Below are positions 8,028-17,204 of a DNA stretch of 32,282 bases, in pieces. Every line of letters starts with the position of its first letter. Position 1 is the stretch's first letter. The translations under genes and the position numbers were made by a program. This DNA comes from a virus, in IMG/VR virus record IMGVR_UViG_3300008050_000168, positions 1 through 32,282 of that record; one strand, given 5' to 3'. The notes beneath the pieces are model-generated. The model worked only from the letters and a program-made list of their open reading frames with translations, did no database searches and was not told where the DNA came from.

Positions 8028-9737
8028 ATGCCCTTCAACTACGGAACAGGAATCACCGATCACATCGGGATGCTCGATGCGCTGACGACTGTCGTCACGT
8101 CGGACTATGTCGATACGGCAGTCGTGGCTGGCGGCGGTGGCGGCACCGGCTACACCGTGGGCGAAGTCTTGACCGTCGCAGGCGGTACGGTCGCCGCGAC
8201 CACTGGCGGCGTCGCTGCGCTGCTGGAGGTGACGAGCGTCTCCGGTGGAGCGATCGACGGCATCCGCGTCTTGCGTGCAGGCACATATACATCTAACCCG
8301 GCGACGTCCAACTCTCCGACCACGACCGGCAACGACTGGACAGGTACGGTGCTATCCAGCGGCAACGACGACTGCACCATCACGTTGACCATGGGCACCG
8401 CGACGTGGGCAGTGAACCGACGCACGCAGGAAGCCGCCAGCGCCGCAGTGGGCACCTCGGGCACCGGCTACAACATCGGCGACATCCTGACCCTGACTGA
8501 TGGAGGTACGACCATTCACGGCGACGTCGACAGTGTGGGTACGCAAGGCACCACCGCCACATTCACGGTCGCGACACTGACCGGCGGCGCGGGTACTGGC
8601 GTGGCCACGGTGACCGTACTGGAGGCAGGCAACTACGAAGAGGTTCCCGCCAACGACGTGGGCACCACCAACGACGGCAGCGGCGACGATGCCTGCGAGC
8701 TAACTGTTACTTGGCAGGATGGCACGAAAACCAATAACGACTTCCAGGTCTGCATGCTGGAAGGCGAAGGCTCGGCAGGCACCGACGAAATTCACGTGGT
8801 GATCAAGGCATACGCCCTCGCCAACGGCTTTGATACCGCATTCAATTGGGCACTAATGGGCTGCACTGGCTACAACTCTGGGCTCCCGCTTCAGGTGCAG
8901 CCCGGTATCAACTCCAGCACATCCGGTGCCCAGATTCATACCACGAGCGGCGCACTGCCTACTACTGACACAGGTGCCTACATCGCACTGAAGGATACCA
9001 GCGAAGGCGCAAACATCGAGTGGTGGATCAACCACACCGGCCGACGCATTGTCCTCGTGGCGAAATGCGCGCACGGCGGTGGCGTGACCTACTCCAGCTG
9101 CTACTTGGGATTCCTGAACCAGTTCGGCACCGACACGGAATACCCCTATCCTCTCTGGGTCTCTGGCGGCTTCGCTGAGTCGAACCACATCTGGACAGAA
9201 ACAAACGAGCTTCTGGGCGGCGTGACTGAGGTCTTCGACCGCACGAGCACCGCATCCCAGACGACGGGCGGCGGATGGGTTCGTACTCCCGCAGGTGCAT
9301 GGCAGGCCCATGCGTGCGCAGGGTCAACCAATGCGTCCATCCGCACGGTAAAGTCCGACCATGGGATCTACCCCTACTTCACAGCATGGCCGAGCACTGA
9401 GCCCACCGCAGGCACTGGCGACGTCGGCTGGGCATTCGCTGCTGACGAGATGATCCCGGCGACCTTGGCAGGTGCGACACCTGATCTACTGCTACAACCT
9501 ACACCCGGCACCGGTGATGATTACTACTGGCTGGTGGCTCCTGCACTAATGGTACGCGACACGTGGCCGACGTCATATACGCAGTACGGTGAGATCGACG
9601 GCGTCTTCTGGTTCTCCGGTGGCCTTAGTGGCCCCGTCGCCGAGGACCGCTTCGAGCTTACATCCAAGCGTTACCGGATCTTCCAGAACGGAAACCAGAC
9701 GGAGTCGTACAGCTACTTCGCAATGGACGAGGACTAA
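8028..9737 (+). CDS. Tail protein with duplicated Gly-rich domain
   Basis: This 569-residue protein begins one base after the tape measure stop. Residues about 31-131 and 138-230 are two copies of one domain with the pattern GTGYTVGEVLTVAGGT and GTGYNIGDILTLTDGGT, each followed by a 'VLRAGTY/VLEAGNY' strand and an acidic Cys-containing end. This 'GYxxGDxL' module recurs in phage tail and fibre proteins. The C-terminal part is aromatic and Gly-rich and ends YGEIDGVFWFSGGLSG, AEDRF and YRIFQNGN, resembling the end of the next protein. A distal tail or side-fibre role is likely. Receptor specificity cannot be stated. Confidence 0.7.
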   Translation: MPFNYGTGITDHIGMLDALTTVVTSDYVDTAVVAGGGGGTGYTVGEVLTVAGGTVAATTGGVAALLEVTSVSGGAIDGIRVLRAGTYTSNPATSNSPTTTGNDWTGTVLSSGNDDCTITLTMGTATWAVNRRTQEAASAAVGTSGTGYNIGDILTLTDGGTTIHGDVDSVGTQGTTATFTVATLTGGAGTGVATVTVLEAGNYEEVPANDVGTTNDGSGDDACELTVTWQDGTKTNNDFQVCMLEGEGSAGTDEIHVVIKAYALANGFDTAFNWALMGCTGYNSGLPLQVQPGINSSTSGAQIHTTSGALPTTDTGAYIALKDTSEGANIEWWINHTGRRIVLVAKCAHGGGVTYSSCYLGFLNQFGTDTEYPYPLWVSGGFAESNHIWTETNELLGGVTEVFDRTSTASQTTGGGWVRTPAGAWQAHACAGSTNASIRTVKSDHGIYPYFTAWPSTEPTAGTGDVGWAFAADEMIPATLAGATPDLLLQPTPGTGDDYYWLVAPALMVRDTWPTSYTQYGEIDGVFWFSGGLSGPVAEDRFELTSKRYRIFQNGNQTESYSYFAMDED

Positions 9738-9741
9738 TCAC

Positions 9742-10785
9742 ATGGCATATACGACTGGCAGCGCCACCGATCTCGGCGACCTACTTACCAAGCTCGACGC
9801 GTTCCTGACCGGGACGCCCAGCTCGACCGTGCTCGGCGGCTACACGCAGGACGACTTCGATGATGGTGCGACCACTGCTGCGGAAGGTTTCGCGCTCTGG
9901 CATAAGTCCAACCTCTACGTCGGCGTGAAATGGATCGCGAACGCTCCGAACAACATGTCCATCCATCAGGCGTTGGGGTACACCAGCGGCTACCCCGGCG
10001 TGCAGACTGACGACAGCAACAACGGCTACAACTCCGCATTCGGTAGTGATGCCCAGCTCGACGACGGTCGATGCGTGAACGACATCGGCGACGGTCCCTT
10101 CGTGTCGTATCACTTCTTCGGTGACGCGACGCTCGACTACTGCCACGTCGTGGTCGAGATCGAGTCCGAGGTCTTCCGTCACTTCGGCTTCGGTAACCTG
10201 GAGAAGTTCAACGACTGGACCGGCGGCGAGTATTGCTACGGGCATTTCCAGGAGGAGAGTGCAACCTCGGCGGAAGGTACGGACACTGGTCACTGGCTTT
10301 TCTTTGACGGCATCCAGGCGAGTACGTCCTCGACAACCCGGCGCAACGCCACCATCCACGCCGAGGGCCTACCTCACCAAGGCGGCAGCGAGAAGTGGTT
10401 GCACCATTCGGGCGGCATCACGACAGACCCTGTCGCCGACTCGGACTTCCTGGATCGCGCGGGTCAGCCCAAGCGCATCACATACGGCGGATTCCGAGGC
10501 GGGCCTGTCGCGTACCCTTGGTCGCAGACTCGCTCCGACATCACCACGGGCCATATCCCCATGTACCCGCTGGCGATCTTTACCCGAGACTTCACCAACA
10601 GCTACGTCTACTACCTGGGCAACGTGCCCGACATTCGCGGCGTCGACATCCTCAACTTCTCCCCCGGTCAGGAAGTGACGATCGGTTCCGATGTCTGGAT
10701 CATCTTTCCCAGCAGCCGTCGAACCGAGGATAGCATCATCAACAGGTCGTTCTACCAGGGCGTCGCATATAGGAAGGTCACCTAG
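9742..10785 (+). CDS. Tail/virion structural protein
   Basis: The start at 9742 (MAYTTGSATDLGDLLTKLDA) directly follows the preceding stop; more upstream in-frame starts lie inside the previous gene. The 347-residue product has YCHVVVEIESEVFRHFGFGN then an 'DWTGGEYCYGHF' stretch. I associate this pattern with conserved siphophage tail proteins encoded next to the tape measure gene. Its C-terminus (GNVPDIRGVDILNFSPG, DVWIIFP, QGVAYRKV) parallels that of the upstream protein, suggesting paralogous end domains. Its stop overlaps the next start (TAGTG). Confidence 0.65.
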   Translation: MAYTTGSATDLGDLLTKLDAFLTGTPSSTVLGGYTQDDFDDGATTAAEGFALWHKSNLYVGVKWIANAPNNMSIHQALGYTSGYPGVQTDDSNNGYNSAFGSDAQLDDGRCVNDIGDGPFVSYHFFGDATLDYCHVVVEIESEVFRHFGFGNLEKFNDWTGGEYCYGHFQEESATSAEGTDTGHWLFFDGIQASTSSTTRRNATIHAEGLPHQGGSEKWLHHSGGITTDPVADSDFLDRAGQPKRITYGGFRGGPVAYPWSQTRSDITTGHIPMYPLAIFTRDFTNSYVYYLGNVPDIRGVDILNFSPGQEVTIGSDVWIIFPSSRRTEDSIINRSFYQGVAYRKVT

Positions 10786-12506
10786 TGACGGTATTCGCAG
10801 GTCTCGCAACCAGTGAGAAGCTGGGCATCTCCCTGGGCTCTGTAACGGGCACCAGTCAGAAGGCGTACAACCACGATGCCACCGGCGTGCCTGCACCTGG
10901 GCCTGATGACGTGACCATAGGTCAGGAAATGTATAACGAGGCCGCCGGACCCGGCTTTCCTGATCTTGTCGTCAACGATACATACGCCGGACTCTTTACG
11001 GAAAGTCAGCCGGAATGGTTCGAGAATTTCCACGTGGTGCCGCGCTCCTTCGACTTCGGCAACATCTTGTCGACGCAGACCAGCCCGCTGACGGTCTTCT
11101 CCGGCTACCGCAAAGAAGAGCGCACTTGGTCCAGCTTCACGAACAACGCAGGCGCAGGCACCGAGCTGCTGAATATCCCGGCGCTGCCGACCACCATGTA
11201 CCCCATGGACGGCCACGCGATGACGCTGGAGATCAGCACGTCGGGCAACCCTTCGGTCGACGACGACCTCGCGTTCGTCTTCGACTTCGGCGGCTCCACG
11301 ATCAGCGTGCCCATCGTACTGAACCGCGTCGTGCTCTTCCCCATCAAGCCCGAGATCCCCTACACCGAGCGGCTGCAATTCCGCACCGATGTCCTGCCCA
11401 AGGAGTCGGGAAAAGAACAGCGCATCCGCCTACGCAAGAACCCTCGGCAGTTCTTCGACTGGCGCGTCCGCATCGACGACGGCACCTTCGACAAGGGCCG
11501 CATGGATACCCTGCTCTTCGATTGGCAGTCCCGCACCTGGGGCGTCCCCATCTGGCACGAGGCCACCAGCATCACGTCGGCCGCGACGCTGGGCGACCTG
11601 ACGATCACCGTGGGCAGCACAGACGACGCCGACTACCGCATCGGCGAGCTGGTGCTGATCTACACCGACAGCGGCACCTTCGACGTGCAGACCATCGACA
11701 GCTTCACCTCGACCACCATCACGCTGAAGAACGCGCTACTGAGCAGCTACGCAGTGGGCGCCGAAGTGGCACCCCTGCGGACGGCCAACATGCGCAGCAA
11801 CGTGGGCGCGAACCGCTGGCCCAGTGCTGATCAGGAGCTGAACGTCTCGTTCCGAGTCTTGGACAACGACAGCGACCTCGCCGACCTCACAGGCTGGAAC
11901 ACGTACAACTCGAAGGTCATGCTGGATACGTGCAACGTGATGCGCGGCGGGTCTCTCGCTGAGACATACCAACGCAACATCATCATCCTGGACAACGGCA
12001 CCGGCGTCACGACGCAGGACAGCCCCTGGGACAACGGCAAACGCTCCACGACGCTGACGCTGCGCGCAGATACGAAGGCCGACGTCTGGAACCTGCGACA
12101 GCTCCTGCACTCCCTGGGCGGCAAGCAGGTGAGCTTCTACGTTCCCACCTTCGGGCAAGACCTAATCGCCGACCAGCCGCTTGTCAGTGCGTCGCAGGAT
12201 CTGGTCATTATGAACATCGGCTATACGCAGTTCGTCCGTAACCGTCAGCCCAGGAACCACATCTGGCTGCGAACGCTCGACGGTACGACATACGCGCGCG
12301 AGATCTCCAACTCCGTCGAGACCAGCTCGCTGGTCGAGACGCTCGAACTGTCCACAACCTGGGGCGCAGACATTGCCCTGGCGGACATCGACCGCATCTC
12401 CTACCTGGAGGAGGTCCGCTTCAACACGGATGACATCCGCATCGAATACTCCCGAGGCGAGCGTCAGGTCTACCTGACTGCGCCCGTCATCTCCACCTTT
12501 GACTAA
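10785..12506 (+). CDS. Distal tail/tail-tip protein
   Basis: This 573-residue product starts at GTG 10785, overlapping the previous stop by one base. The central part (FFDWRVRIDDGTFDKGRMDT, then DWQSRTWGVPIWHEATSI) and the C-terminal half (LRQLLHSLGGKQVSFYVPTF, then HIWLRTLDG) suggest a beta-rich distal tail protein. It occupies the place of gp12/DUF2460-type proteins in the gene transfer agent tail order, just before a DUF2163-like gene. I cannot assign a family with certainty. It probably forms the ring between tail tube and hub. Confidence 0.6.
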   Translation: MTVFAGLATSEKLGISLGSVTGTSQKAYNHDATGVPAPGPDDVTIGQEMYNEAAGPGFPDLVVNDTYAGLFTESQPEWFENFHVVPRSFDFGNILSTQTSPLTVFSGYRKEERTWSSFTNNAGAGTELLNIPALPTTMYPMDGHAMTLEISTSGNPSVDDDLAFVFDFGGSTISVPIVLNRVVLFPIKPEIPYTERLQFRTDVLPKESGKEQRIRLRKNPRQFFDWRVRIDDGTFDKGRMDTLLFDWQSRTWGVPIWHEATSITSAATLGDLTITVGSTDDADYRIGELVLIYTDSGTFDVQTIDSFTSTTITLKNALLSSYAVGAEVAPLRTANMRSNVGANRWPSADQELNVSFRVLDNDSDLADLTGWNTYNSKVMLDTCNVMRGGSLAETYQRNIIILDNGTGVTTQDSPWDNGKRSTTLTLRADTKADVWNLRQLLHSLGGKQVSFYVPTFGQDLIADQPLVSASQDLVIMNIGYTQFVRNRQPRNHIWLRTLDGTTYAREISNSVETSSLVETLELSTTWGADIALADIDRISYLEEVRFNTDDIRIEYSRGERQVYLTAPVISTFD

Positions 12507-12511
12507 CCCCC

Positions 12512-13342
12512 ATGGCCTATTCCACATACGAAGAGTCGCAAGAAGGCTCTGCGCCCATCGAGCTTTACACATTCACCATCGGCGCAGTCATCTATCGCTG
12601 GACATCCGCCGAGGATGACATCACCGAAAGCTCGGACACCTTTACCGCCATCCCGATTTCACGGTCGACGATCAAGGGCGGTGGGCCCGACACTCGTAAA
12701 GAGCACCTGATCGTGACGGTGTCCGGCGATAACGCAGTCGCGTCGCAGTTCATTGATAGCGTGCCTGGGGTGACTGCCCTACTGACCATCGAACGCATCC
12801 AACGCAGTGACGGCGCGAGCTACGAGGTCGTGACGATCTTCAATGGGAAGATCGCATCCGTGGCTTTCCAGAAGTCTGGACGGGAGGCCAAAATAAAGAT
12901 CGCGCCCCTAGTGACTGCGCAGTCCAAACCTATTCCGAATCACACCTACCAGAGTCTCTGCAATCACGTACTCTATGACGACATCTGTCAGGTCGACGAT
13001 ACCAGTGCCACCTTCAGGCTGTCGGGTGCGGAGGTGACAGCGGAAAGCGGTAACACTATCACCGTGACCGGCGCAGACGCCAACGGTGACGGATACTACA
13101 CTGGCGGCTGGGTCGAGTCCGCAGGCTCCTCGGATCGTCGTCTGATCCTGGACCAGACCGGCACGGTGCTGACGATCCTACTACCGTTCGCCAGCACGCA
13201 GCTGGGCTCCGACGTGACCGTCTTCGCTGGATGCGATCATGCGATCTCTACGTGCAAGAGCAAGTTCGATAACGTGATCAACTTCGGCGGATTCGCGTGG
13301 GTTCCCTCCAAGAACGTCTTCCAGACCGGGATCAGGATCTAA
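12512..13342 (+). CDS. Tail hub protein, DUF2163/BR0599-like with four-cysteine site
   Basis: This 276-residue protein shows the family's features: an N-terminal strand region (ELYTFTIGAVIYRWTSAEDD), a middle DGASYEVVTIFNGKIAS, and a C-terminal domain with C150, C159, C241 and C248. The pairs are spaced CX8C and CX6C, then KFDNVINFGGFAWVPSKN. In lambda gpL and in gene transfer agent gp13, as I recall, similarly placed cysteines bind an iron-sulfur cluster at the tail tip. Its stop overlaps the next ATG, which fits a hub complex with the next protein. The start codon has no Shine-Dalgarno sequence. Confidence 0.78.
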   Translation: MAYSTYEESQEGSAPIELYTFTIGAVIYRWTSAEDDITESSDTFTAIPISRSTIKGGGPDTRKEHLIVTVSGDNAVASQFIDSVPGVTALLTIERIQRSDGASYEVVTIFNGKIASVAFQKSGREAKIKIAPLVTAQSKPIPNHTYQSLCNHVLYDDICQVDDTSATFRLSGAEVTAESGNTITVTGADANGDGYYTGGWVESAGSSDRRLILDQTGTVLTILLPFASTQLGSDVTVFAGCDHAISTCKSKFDNVINFGGFAWVPSKNVFQTGIRI

Positions 13343-16260
13343 TGAAGCTGCTCAAGTTCAAGCAAGCGCGGCTTCGTAATCACAACCGTGGCGGCTTCTG
13401 GATGGCGCTACTTATTCAGATCGTCATCTTCGTGGCTGTCGAACTCCTACGCCCGAAGGAGAAACTAGAAAATGCCAAACCCTCCGGGCTCGGTGACTTT
13501 ACCTTCCCGACAGCAACCGAGGGTCGTGTCGTCCCGCTGCTATGGGGCACCGTTCGCGTGGACGGCCCGAACGTCGTCTGGTATGATGATCTTGATCAGG
13601 TCGCAATCATCGAGAAGATCAAGACGGGCCTATTCTCTAGTCAGAAGGTCGTCATCGGCCATTCGTATCGACTCGGCATGCAGTTCGCTATCGCCCGCGG
13701 ACCTGTCGACGCGCTGACTGGGCTATGGATCGGCGACGACCAAGTCTGGACCGGCAGCGTCGCGCACGGCGGTACGTTTACCCTGGACGACGACGAACTC
13801 TTCGGCGGTGACGAAGACGGCGATGGAGGCTTCGAGGGCACTTTCGAGTTCTTCGAGGGCAACAGCACCCAGTCCGCGTCGAGCTACCTGTCGACATTTC
13901 AGACGCAAGGCGGCGACACGCCCGCCTATCGGGGCACGTGCTACATCGCACCCAGTTCCGAGAACTGGTACGTGGGCAACAGCACCACGATCAAGCCCTG
14001 GAAGTTCGAGCTAAAGCGTACCCCCAACGGGCTGGCACTGATCGACGGAAAGGAAGAAGTAAACGGTGCGGACGCCAACCCGGCCAACGTGATCTACGAG
14101 ATCATGACAAACTCCGAATGGGGTCTGGGCTATTCCGCGTCCGACATCGACACGACTAACTTCACAACGGCGGCAACGACGCTCTATGATGAAGGCTTCG
14201 GGTTCTCCCTGCTGCTGACCTCGCCCCGAGAGGCTTCGGAAGTGATCAGGCAGATCGAGGAGCAGGTCGACTGCGTAGTGCGCTACAATCACGCGAGCGC
14301 CAAGTGGGAGATAAAGCTGATCCGTGCAGACTACACTCCTGGCACGATGCCCGAGGTGACTGTCGACAACATGGTAGAGCTTGTCAACTACTCGCGAGGC
14401 AGCTGGGAGGGTACGTCCAACATCGTGCGCGTGCAGTTCAACGACCGCACCGATGAATACAAACAGACCTATGCCACGGCGCAGGACTCGGCCAACGTCC
14501 GCATCCAGGACGTGGACCTGTCAGTGACCAAGAATTACCCCGGCGTGATGGATCGCACGCAGGCCAATAACTTGGCGTGGCGCGACCTACGTGTGTTGTC
14601 GTATCCGCTGGCCAAAGCGTCCGTCGTGGTCGACCGTACCTTCTGGGACGCACTACCTGGAGACGTGGTCGAGTTTACGCACGCATACCTGGACATCGAC
14701 ACATTGCCGATGCGCATCATGTCCATGGACTTCGGTGAGCTGGAGAATAACCGCATCCGCATGGAGCTGGTGCAGGACGTGTTCTACACCGCCACGCCGA
14801 GCTTCTCTGATCCGTCAAGTACCAAGTGGACCACGCCCAGCGACAGCATCTCGGCATATGCCAGCGACGAGCAGGTCGCGTTCGAGGCACCCCGCGCGAT
14901 CGTCCGACGAGATCCGAAGGACGGCTCGCTGGTGAATAAGATCATGGCGGCAGCCCGGCAGTCTGGAAACGAGATCACCTTCGACATCCGCGAACGCCAT
15001 CACCCGACGACACCTTCGGGCGCGTACACCACGGCGGGCACCGTCGTGCAGTTCGTCAAGATCGGCGAGCTGAATGCCGCACTGACCATGAAGAGCGCGT
15101 ACCCGCTCACCGCGCTGACCGTGACATCGTCCCCTGATACGCAGGCCGCGCTGCTCGGATCCTTCGCGATCCCCGCAGACGCAGACGAGCTGGGCACCTC
15201 ACTGATGAACCTCGTCATGGTCGACGATGAATTCATGCTGGTGACTGGCGCATCCGCCAACGGTGCAGACGTCGACATCGACGACGTCTACCGTGGCGTT
15301 CTCGATTCGGTACAGGCTGACCACGCATCCGGCGCCGAGGTCTTCGTACTTATGGCCGGTGCAGGAGTCACCGATAACGCCATCCCCGAGACGGACGCAG
15401 TCCACGTCGAGCTGATCCCCGTAGGCTTCTCCAACGAGCTGGCCGAAGGCGTAGGCACCCGCATCGACTTCACGATGGACAAGAGACTGCGGCGCCCCTA
15501 TCCGCCCAGCATGCTGACCCTGAATACGGTCGACTGGGACACCACCGCCGTGAACATGGAGTCCGGCGGAAGTGGGCCCGAGGACTACTCCATCGACTCC
15601 GTGATCCGCAGGCGCGACTACCGGCTGGCTGACAACCTGAACGAGATCACCGGCCTGACCGAGGATTCCGGCACGACCTTCGCCGACTTCCCTGCGGCCA
15701 ACAGTACCGACCACGATCTCGAAGTGAGGCACGACCCCACCGGCACCAACGACCTGATCCTAAACACCACGATCAGCGGCACCACGCATGCGCTGCTGCG
15801 CATTGACGTGCTCCAGGCTCTGGGCGGCGCAGTGCCCACGGGCGACATCGAGTGGACCTGGACGGCGTCCCACACCGACGGAGGGGAGACCCTGACGTCG
15901 CGTCAGGACCTCGTCCACGCTGCGGCCATCAGCAGCGCCCTGACGGGCTTGCACGAGTTCGGGCTGCTGGGAATCACAGACCAGGGTGCGGAGTACACAG
16001 CGGCCAGCACAGCCACGCACACGTTCACCCTATCGACTGCCTTCACTACGAGCAACGTGGAGTACGACGTCGACACCGGCGGCGGCTACCCCGGCACGTG
16101 GGCCACGCTAATCGCAGGAGGTGCAACGTCCAACGGCGTCGCGCTCAACTCCGGCGATAAGATCAAGATCAGAGTCTCGTCTGGAGACTCCGGCTTCCTG
16201 AAGCAGATCACCATGGACGTCGCGTCCACCGATCTCGCATTCGCCATCCTCGAACCCTAG
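13342..16260 (+). CDS. Central tail hub / host-specificity protein (gpJ-like)
   Basis: The ATG at 13342 overlaps the previous stop and gives 972 residues; an in-frame start at 13297 would lie within the previous gene. Residues 20-36 form a hydrophobic segment, then PSGLGDFTFPTATEGRVVPL and VDGPNVVWYDDL, a signature of tail-hub proteins in many siphophages. Residues about 200-480 hold the 'IYEIMTNSEWGLGYS' and 'NIVRVQFNDRT' blocks typical of gpJ/phage tail protein families. The C-terminal 400 residues look like beta domains (fibronectin-like composition) and probably contact the receptor. It is the last large virion gene. Confidence 0.82.
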   Translation: MKLLKFKQARLRNHNRGGFWMALLIQIVIFVAVELLRPKEKLENAKPSGLGDFTFPTATEGRVVPLLWGTVRVDGPNVVWYDDLDQVAIIEKIKTGLFSSQKVVIGHSYRLGMQFAIARGPVDALTGLWIGDDQVWTGSVAHGGTFTLDDDELFGGDEDGDGGFEGTFEFFEGNSTQSASSYLSTFQTQGGDTPAYRGTCYIAPSSENWYVGNSTTIKPWKFELKRTPNGLALIDGKEEVNGADANPANVIYEIMTNSEWGLGYSASDIDTTNFTTAATTLYDEGFGFSLLLTSPREASEVIRQIEEQVDCVVRYNHASAKWEIKLIRADYTPGTMPEVTVDNMVELVNYSRGSWEGTSNIVRVQFNDRTDEYKQTYATAQDSANVRIQDVDLSVTKNYPGVMDRTQANNLAWRDLRVLSYPLAKASVVVDRTFWDALPGDVVEFTHAYLDIDTLPMRIMSMDFGELENNRIRMELVQDVFYTATPSFSDPSSTKWTTPSDSISAYASDEQVAFEAPRAIVRRDPKDGSLVNKIMAAARQSGNEITFDIRERHHPTTPSGAYTTAGTVVQFVKIGELNAALTMKSAYPLTALTVTSSPDTQAALLGSFAIPADADELGTSLMNLVMVDDEFMLVTGASANGADVDIDDVYRGVLDSVQADHASGAEVFVLMAGAGVTDNAIPETDAVHVELIPVGFSNELAEGVGTRIDFTMDKRLRRPYPPSMLTLNTVDWDTTAVNMESGGSGPEDYSIDSVIRRRDYRLADNLNEITGLTEDSGTTFADFPAANSTDHDLEVRHDPTGTNDLILNTTISGTTHALLRIDVLQALGGAVPTGDIEWTWTASHTDGGETLTSRQDLVHAAAISSALTGLHEFGLLGITDQGAEYTAASTATHTFTLSTAFTTSNVEYDVDTGGGYPGTWATLIAGGATSNGVALNSGDKIKIRVSSGDSGFLKQITMDVASTDLAFAILEP

Positions 16261-16281
16261 ACCCCCCATCCCTGCCTAAAT

Positions 16282-16572
16282 ATGAACGATAGAGAACTCC
16301 GCGACATTATCCACGAAGAGCTGGAGGCCCAGCGTCCGCCGACGGTGAACGTCCAGGACGTTGTACGCACCGCCGTCAAGGAGACGCTGATCTCCATGGG
16401 CATGGATGTCTCCGACCCTCTCCAGCTTCAACAGGACATGGCATTCCTGCGCGACTTGAGGCGCGCATCCGACACCGTAAAGACGCGGGGCATGGTAGTG
16501 ATGGTCGGAATCTTCGTCACTGCGATAGTCGGCGCGATCTGGGTAGGAGTGAAGGCGGCGCTTCACTCCTAG
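16282..16572 (+). CDS. Single-span membrane protein (DUF6127-like, possible holin)
   Basis: This 96-residue protein has an acidic, helical N-terminus, a 'VKETLISMGMDVSDPLQLQ' block and one clear transmembrane segment at about residues 71-91 (GMVVMVGIFVTAIVGAIWVG). The length and layout match a small family found after tail genes in alphaproteobacterial phages, sometimes called DUF6127. One C-terminal span and a cytoplasmic N-terminus suit a class III-like holin or an accessory lysis protein. No endolysin lies nearby, so a lysis role is only possible. Its TAG lies inside a CTAGGAA-T-TTCCTAG inverted repeat. Confidence 0.65.
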   Translation: MNDRELRDIIHEELEAQRPPTVNVQDVVRTAVKETLISMGMDVSDPLQLQQDMAFLRDLRRASDTVKTRGMVVMVGIFVTAIVGAIWVGVKAALHS

Positions 16573-16836
16573 GAATTTCCTAGTAGCCCACGCAACTCCT
16601 AGTAAATGCAAGCCCTTACCGCCCAGGAGGTTACGTCCGATTTACTAGGAATCTACTAATCTAGGACTGAAACCAAAAAGCTCAAGAAAACGGGAAACGC
16701 TCCTATATGCGTCCATTTATATATATCTATATTATTTAGTAGTAAATATAGGGAAGTAGTAAATGGGCAGTGGCGGCCCCGGCAAGGGCGACTTTCTCAA
16801 AATGGACTCCTAGTAGCGGAATAGGATTCCTAGTGG
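16569..16836. repeat. CCTAGTA repeat island with AT-rich core
   Basis: Copies of CCTAGTAR or near forms occur at 16579-16586, 16598-16605, inverted at 16642-16649, and at 16809-16816 and 16829-16836. AGTAGTAAAT is repeated at 16738-16747 and 16755-16764. The first copy also belongs to the dyad CTAGGAA-T-TTCCTAG (16569-16583). The core at 16714-16750 is almost pure A/T in an otherwise GC-rich genome. Spacings near 19-20 bases in two pairs fit protein binding on one DNA face. Candidate roles are a replication origin with iterons or an operator array. The 377-base gap from 16573 to 16949 holds this island and the terminator at its end, but no convincing gene. Confidence 0.6.
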
Positions 16837-16869
16837 CGCACGTTGGGCGGGGGCCCAGCGGGTGGAGGT

Positions 16870-16900
16870 GAGGGGGGCCCGAAAGGGTCTCCCTCTTTTT
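16870..16900 (+). terminator. Intrinsic terminator ending the late region
   Basis: GAGGGGGGCCC and GGGTCTCCCTC form an 11-bp stem (two G-U pairs) closed by a GAAA tetraloop and followed by TTTTT. It lies 13 bases upstream of the -35 box of the first array promoter, so it isolates the small-gene array from late transcription. Confidence 0.85.
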
Positions 16901-16912
16901 CCAAGTTTCCGC

Positions 16913-16940
16913 TTGCCTTTCCGCGAGAATGGGGTATAGT
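16913..16940 (+). promoter_or_regulatory. Array promoter 1 (TTGCCT-16-TATAGT)
   Basis: -35 TTGCCT at 16913-16918, a 16-base spacer, -10 TATAGT at 16935-16940. ATG begins 10 bases after the end of the -10 box (9 bases between), so transcription starting at the usual distance would give a leader of only about 0-4 bases. An in-frame ATG at 16929 lies inside the promoter and is rejected as the gene start. Confidence 0.75.
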
Positions 16941-16949
16941 CCTGGCGAT

Positions 16950-17195
16950 ATGAAAAACGCAACAGCAGCCCAGGCTCGTAAAGCCCTCGATCAAGTCCGT
17001 AACCTCGCCCCCATGTTTCGCATCCGGTGCGGCGAGTCCCTCGACCACATGGCCACCTGCGACGACTTCCAGGTCCAGTTCGATGCGTGCAGCGATCTCG
17101 CCGACACTGGGTGCAGGCGTGCCCAGCTGATCATCTCGCTACTGGTTGACGCAGCCGTCGACCGGCGCGAGGACCTCTCCTTCCTGAACCTCTAG
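16950..17195 (+). CDS. Small array protein, unknown function
   Basis: This 81-residue protein begins MKNATAAQARKALDQVRNLA. It has four cysteines (RCGES, TCDDF, ACSDL, GCRRA) and a C-terminal hydrophobic helix (QLIISLLVDAAVD). I recognise no family. The start is set by the promoter directly upstream, which leaves almost no mRNA leader; ATGAAAAAC is shared with other array genes. It is the first gene of the array, separated from the tail operon by a terminator, and is followed after nine bases by the lipoprotein gene, probably on the same transcript. Confidence 0.7.
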   Translation: MKNATAAQARKALDQVRNLAPMFRIRCGESLDHMATCDDFQVQFDACSDLADTGCRRAQLIISLLVDAAVDRREDLSFLNL

Positions 17196-17204
17196 GCCAT
17201 CACC

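Noticed and set aside
16573-16949. A small gene in the repeat island, or a start at 16929 for the first array gene
   Set aside because: The open frames are short and broken by repeats, and the 16929 ATG lies within the promoter between spacer and -10 box.
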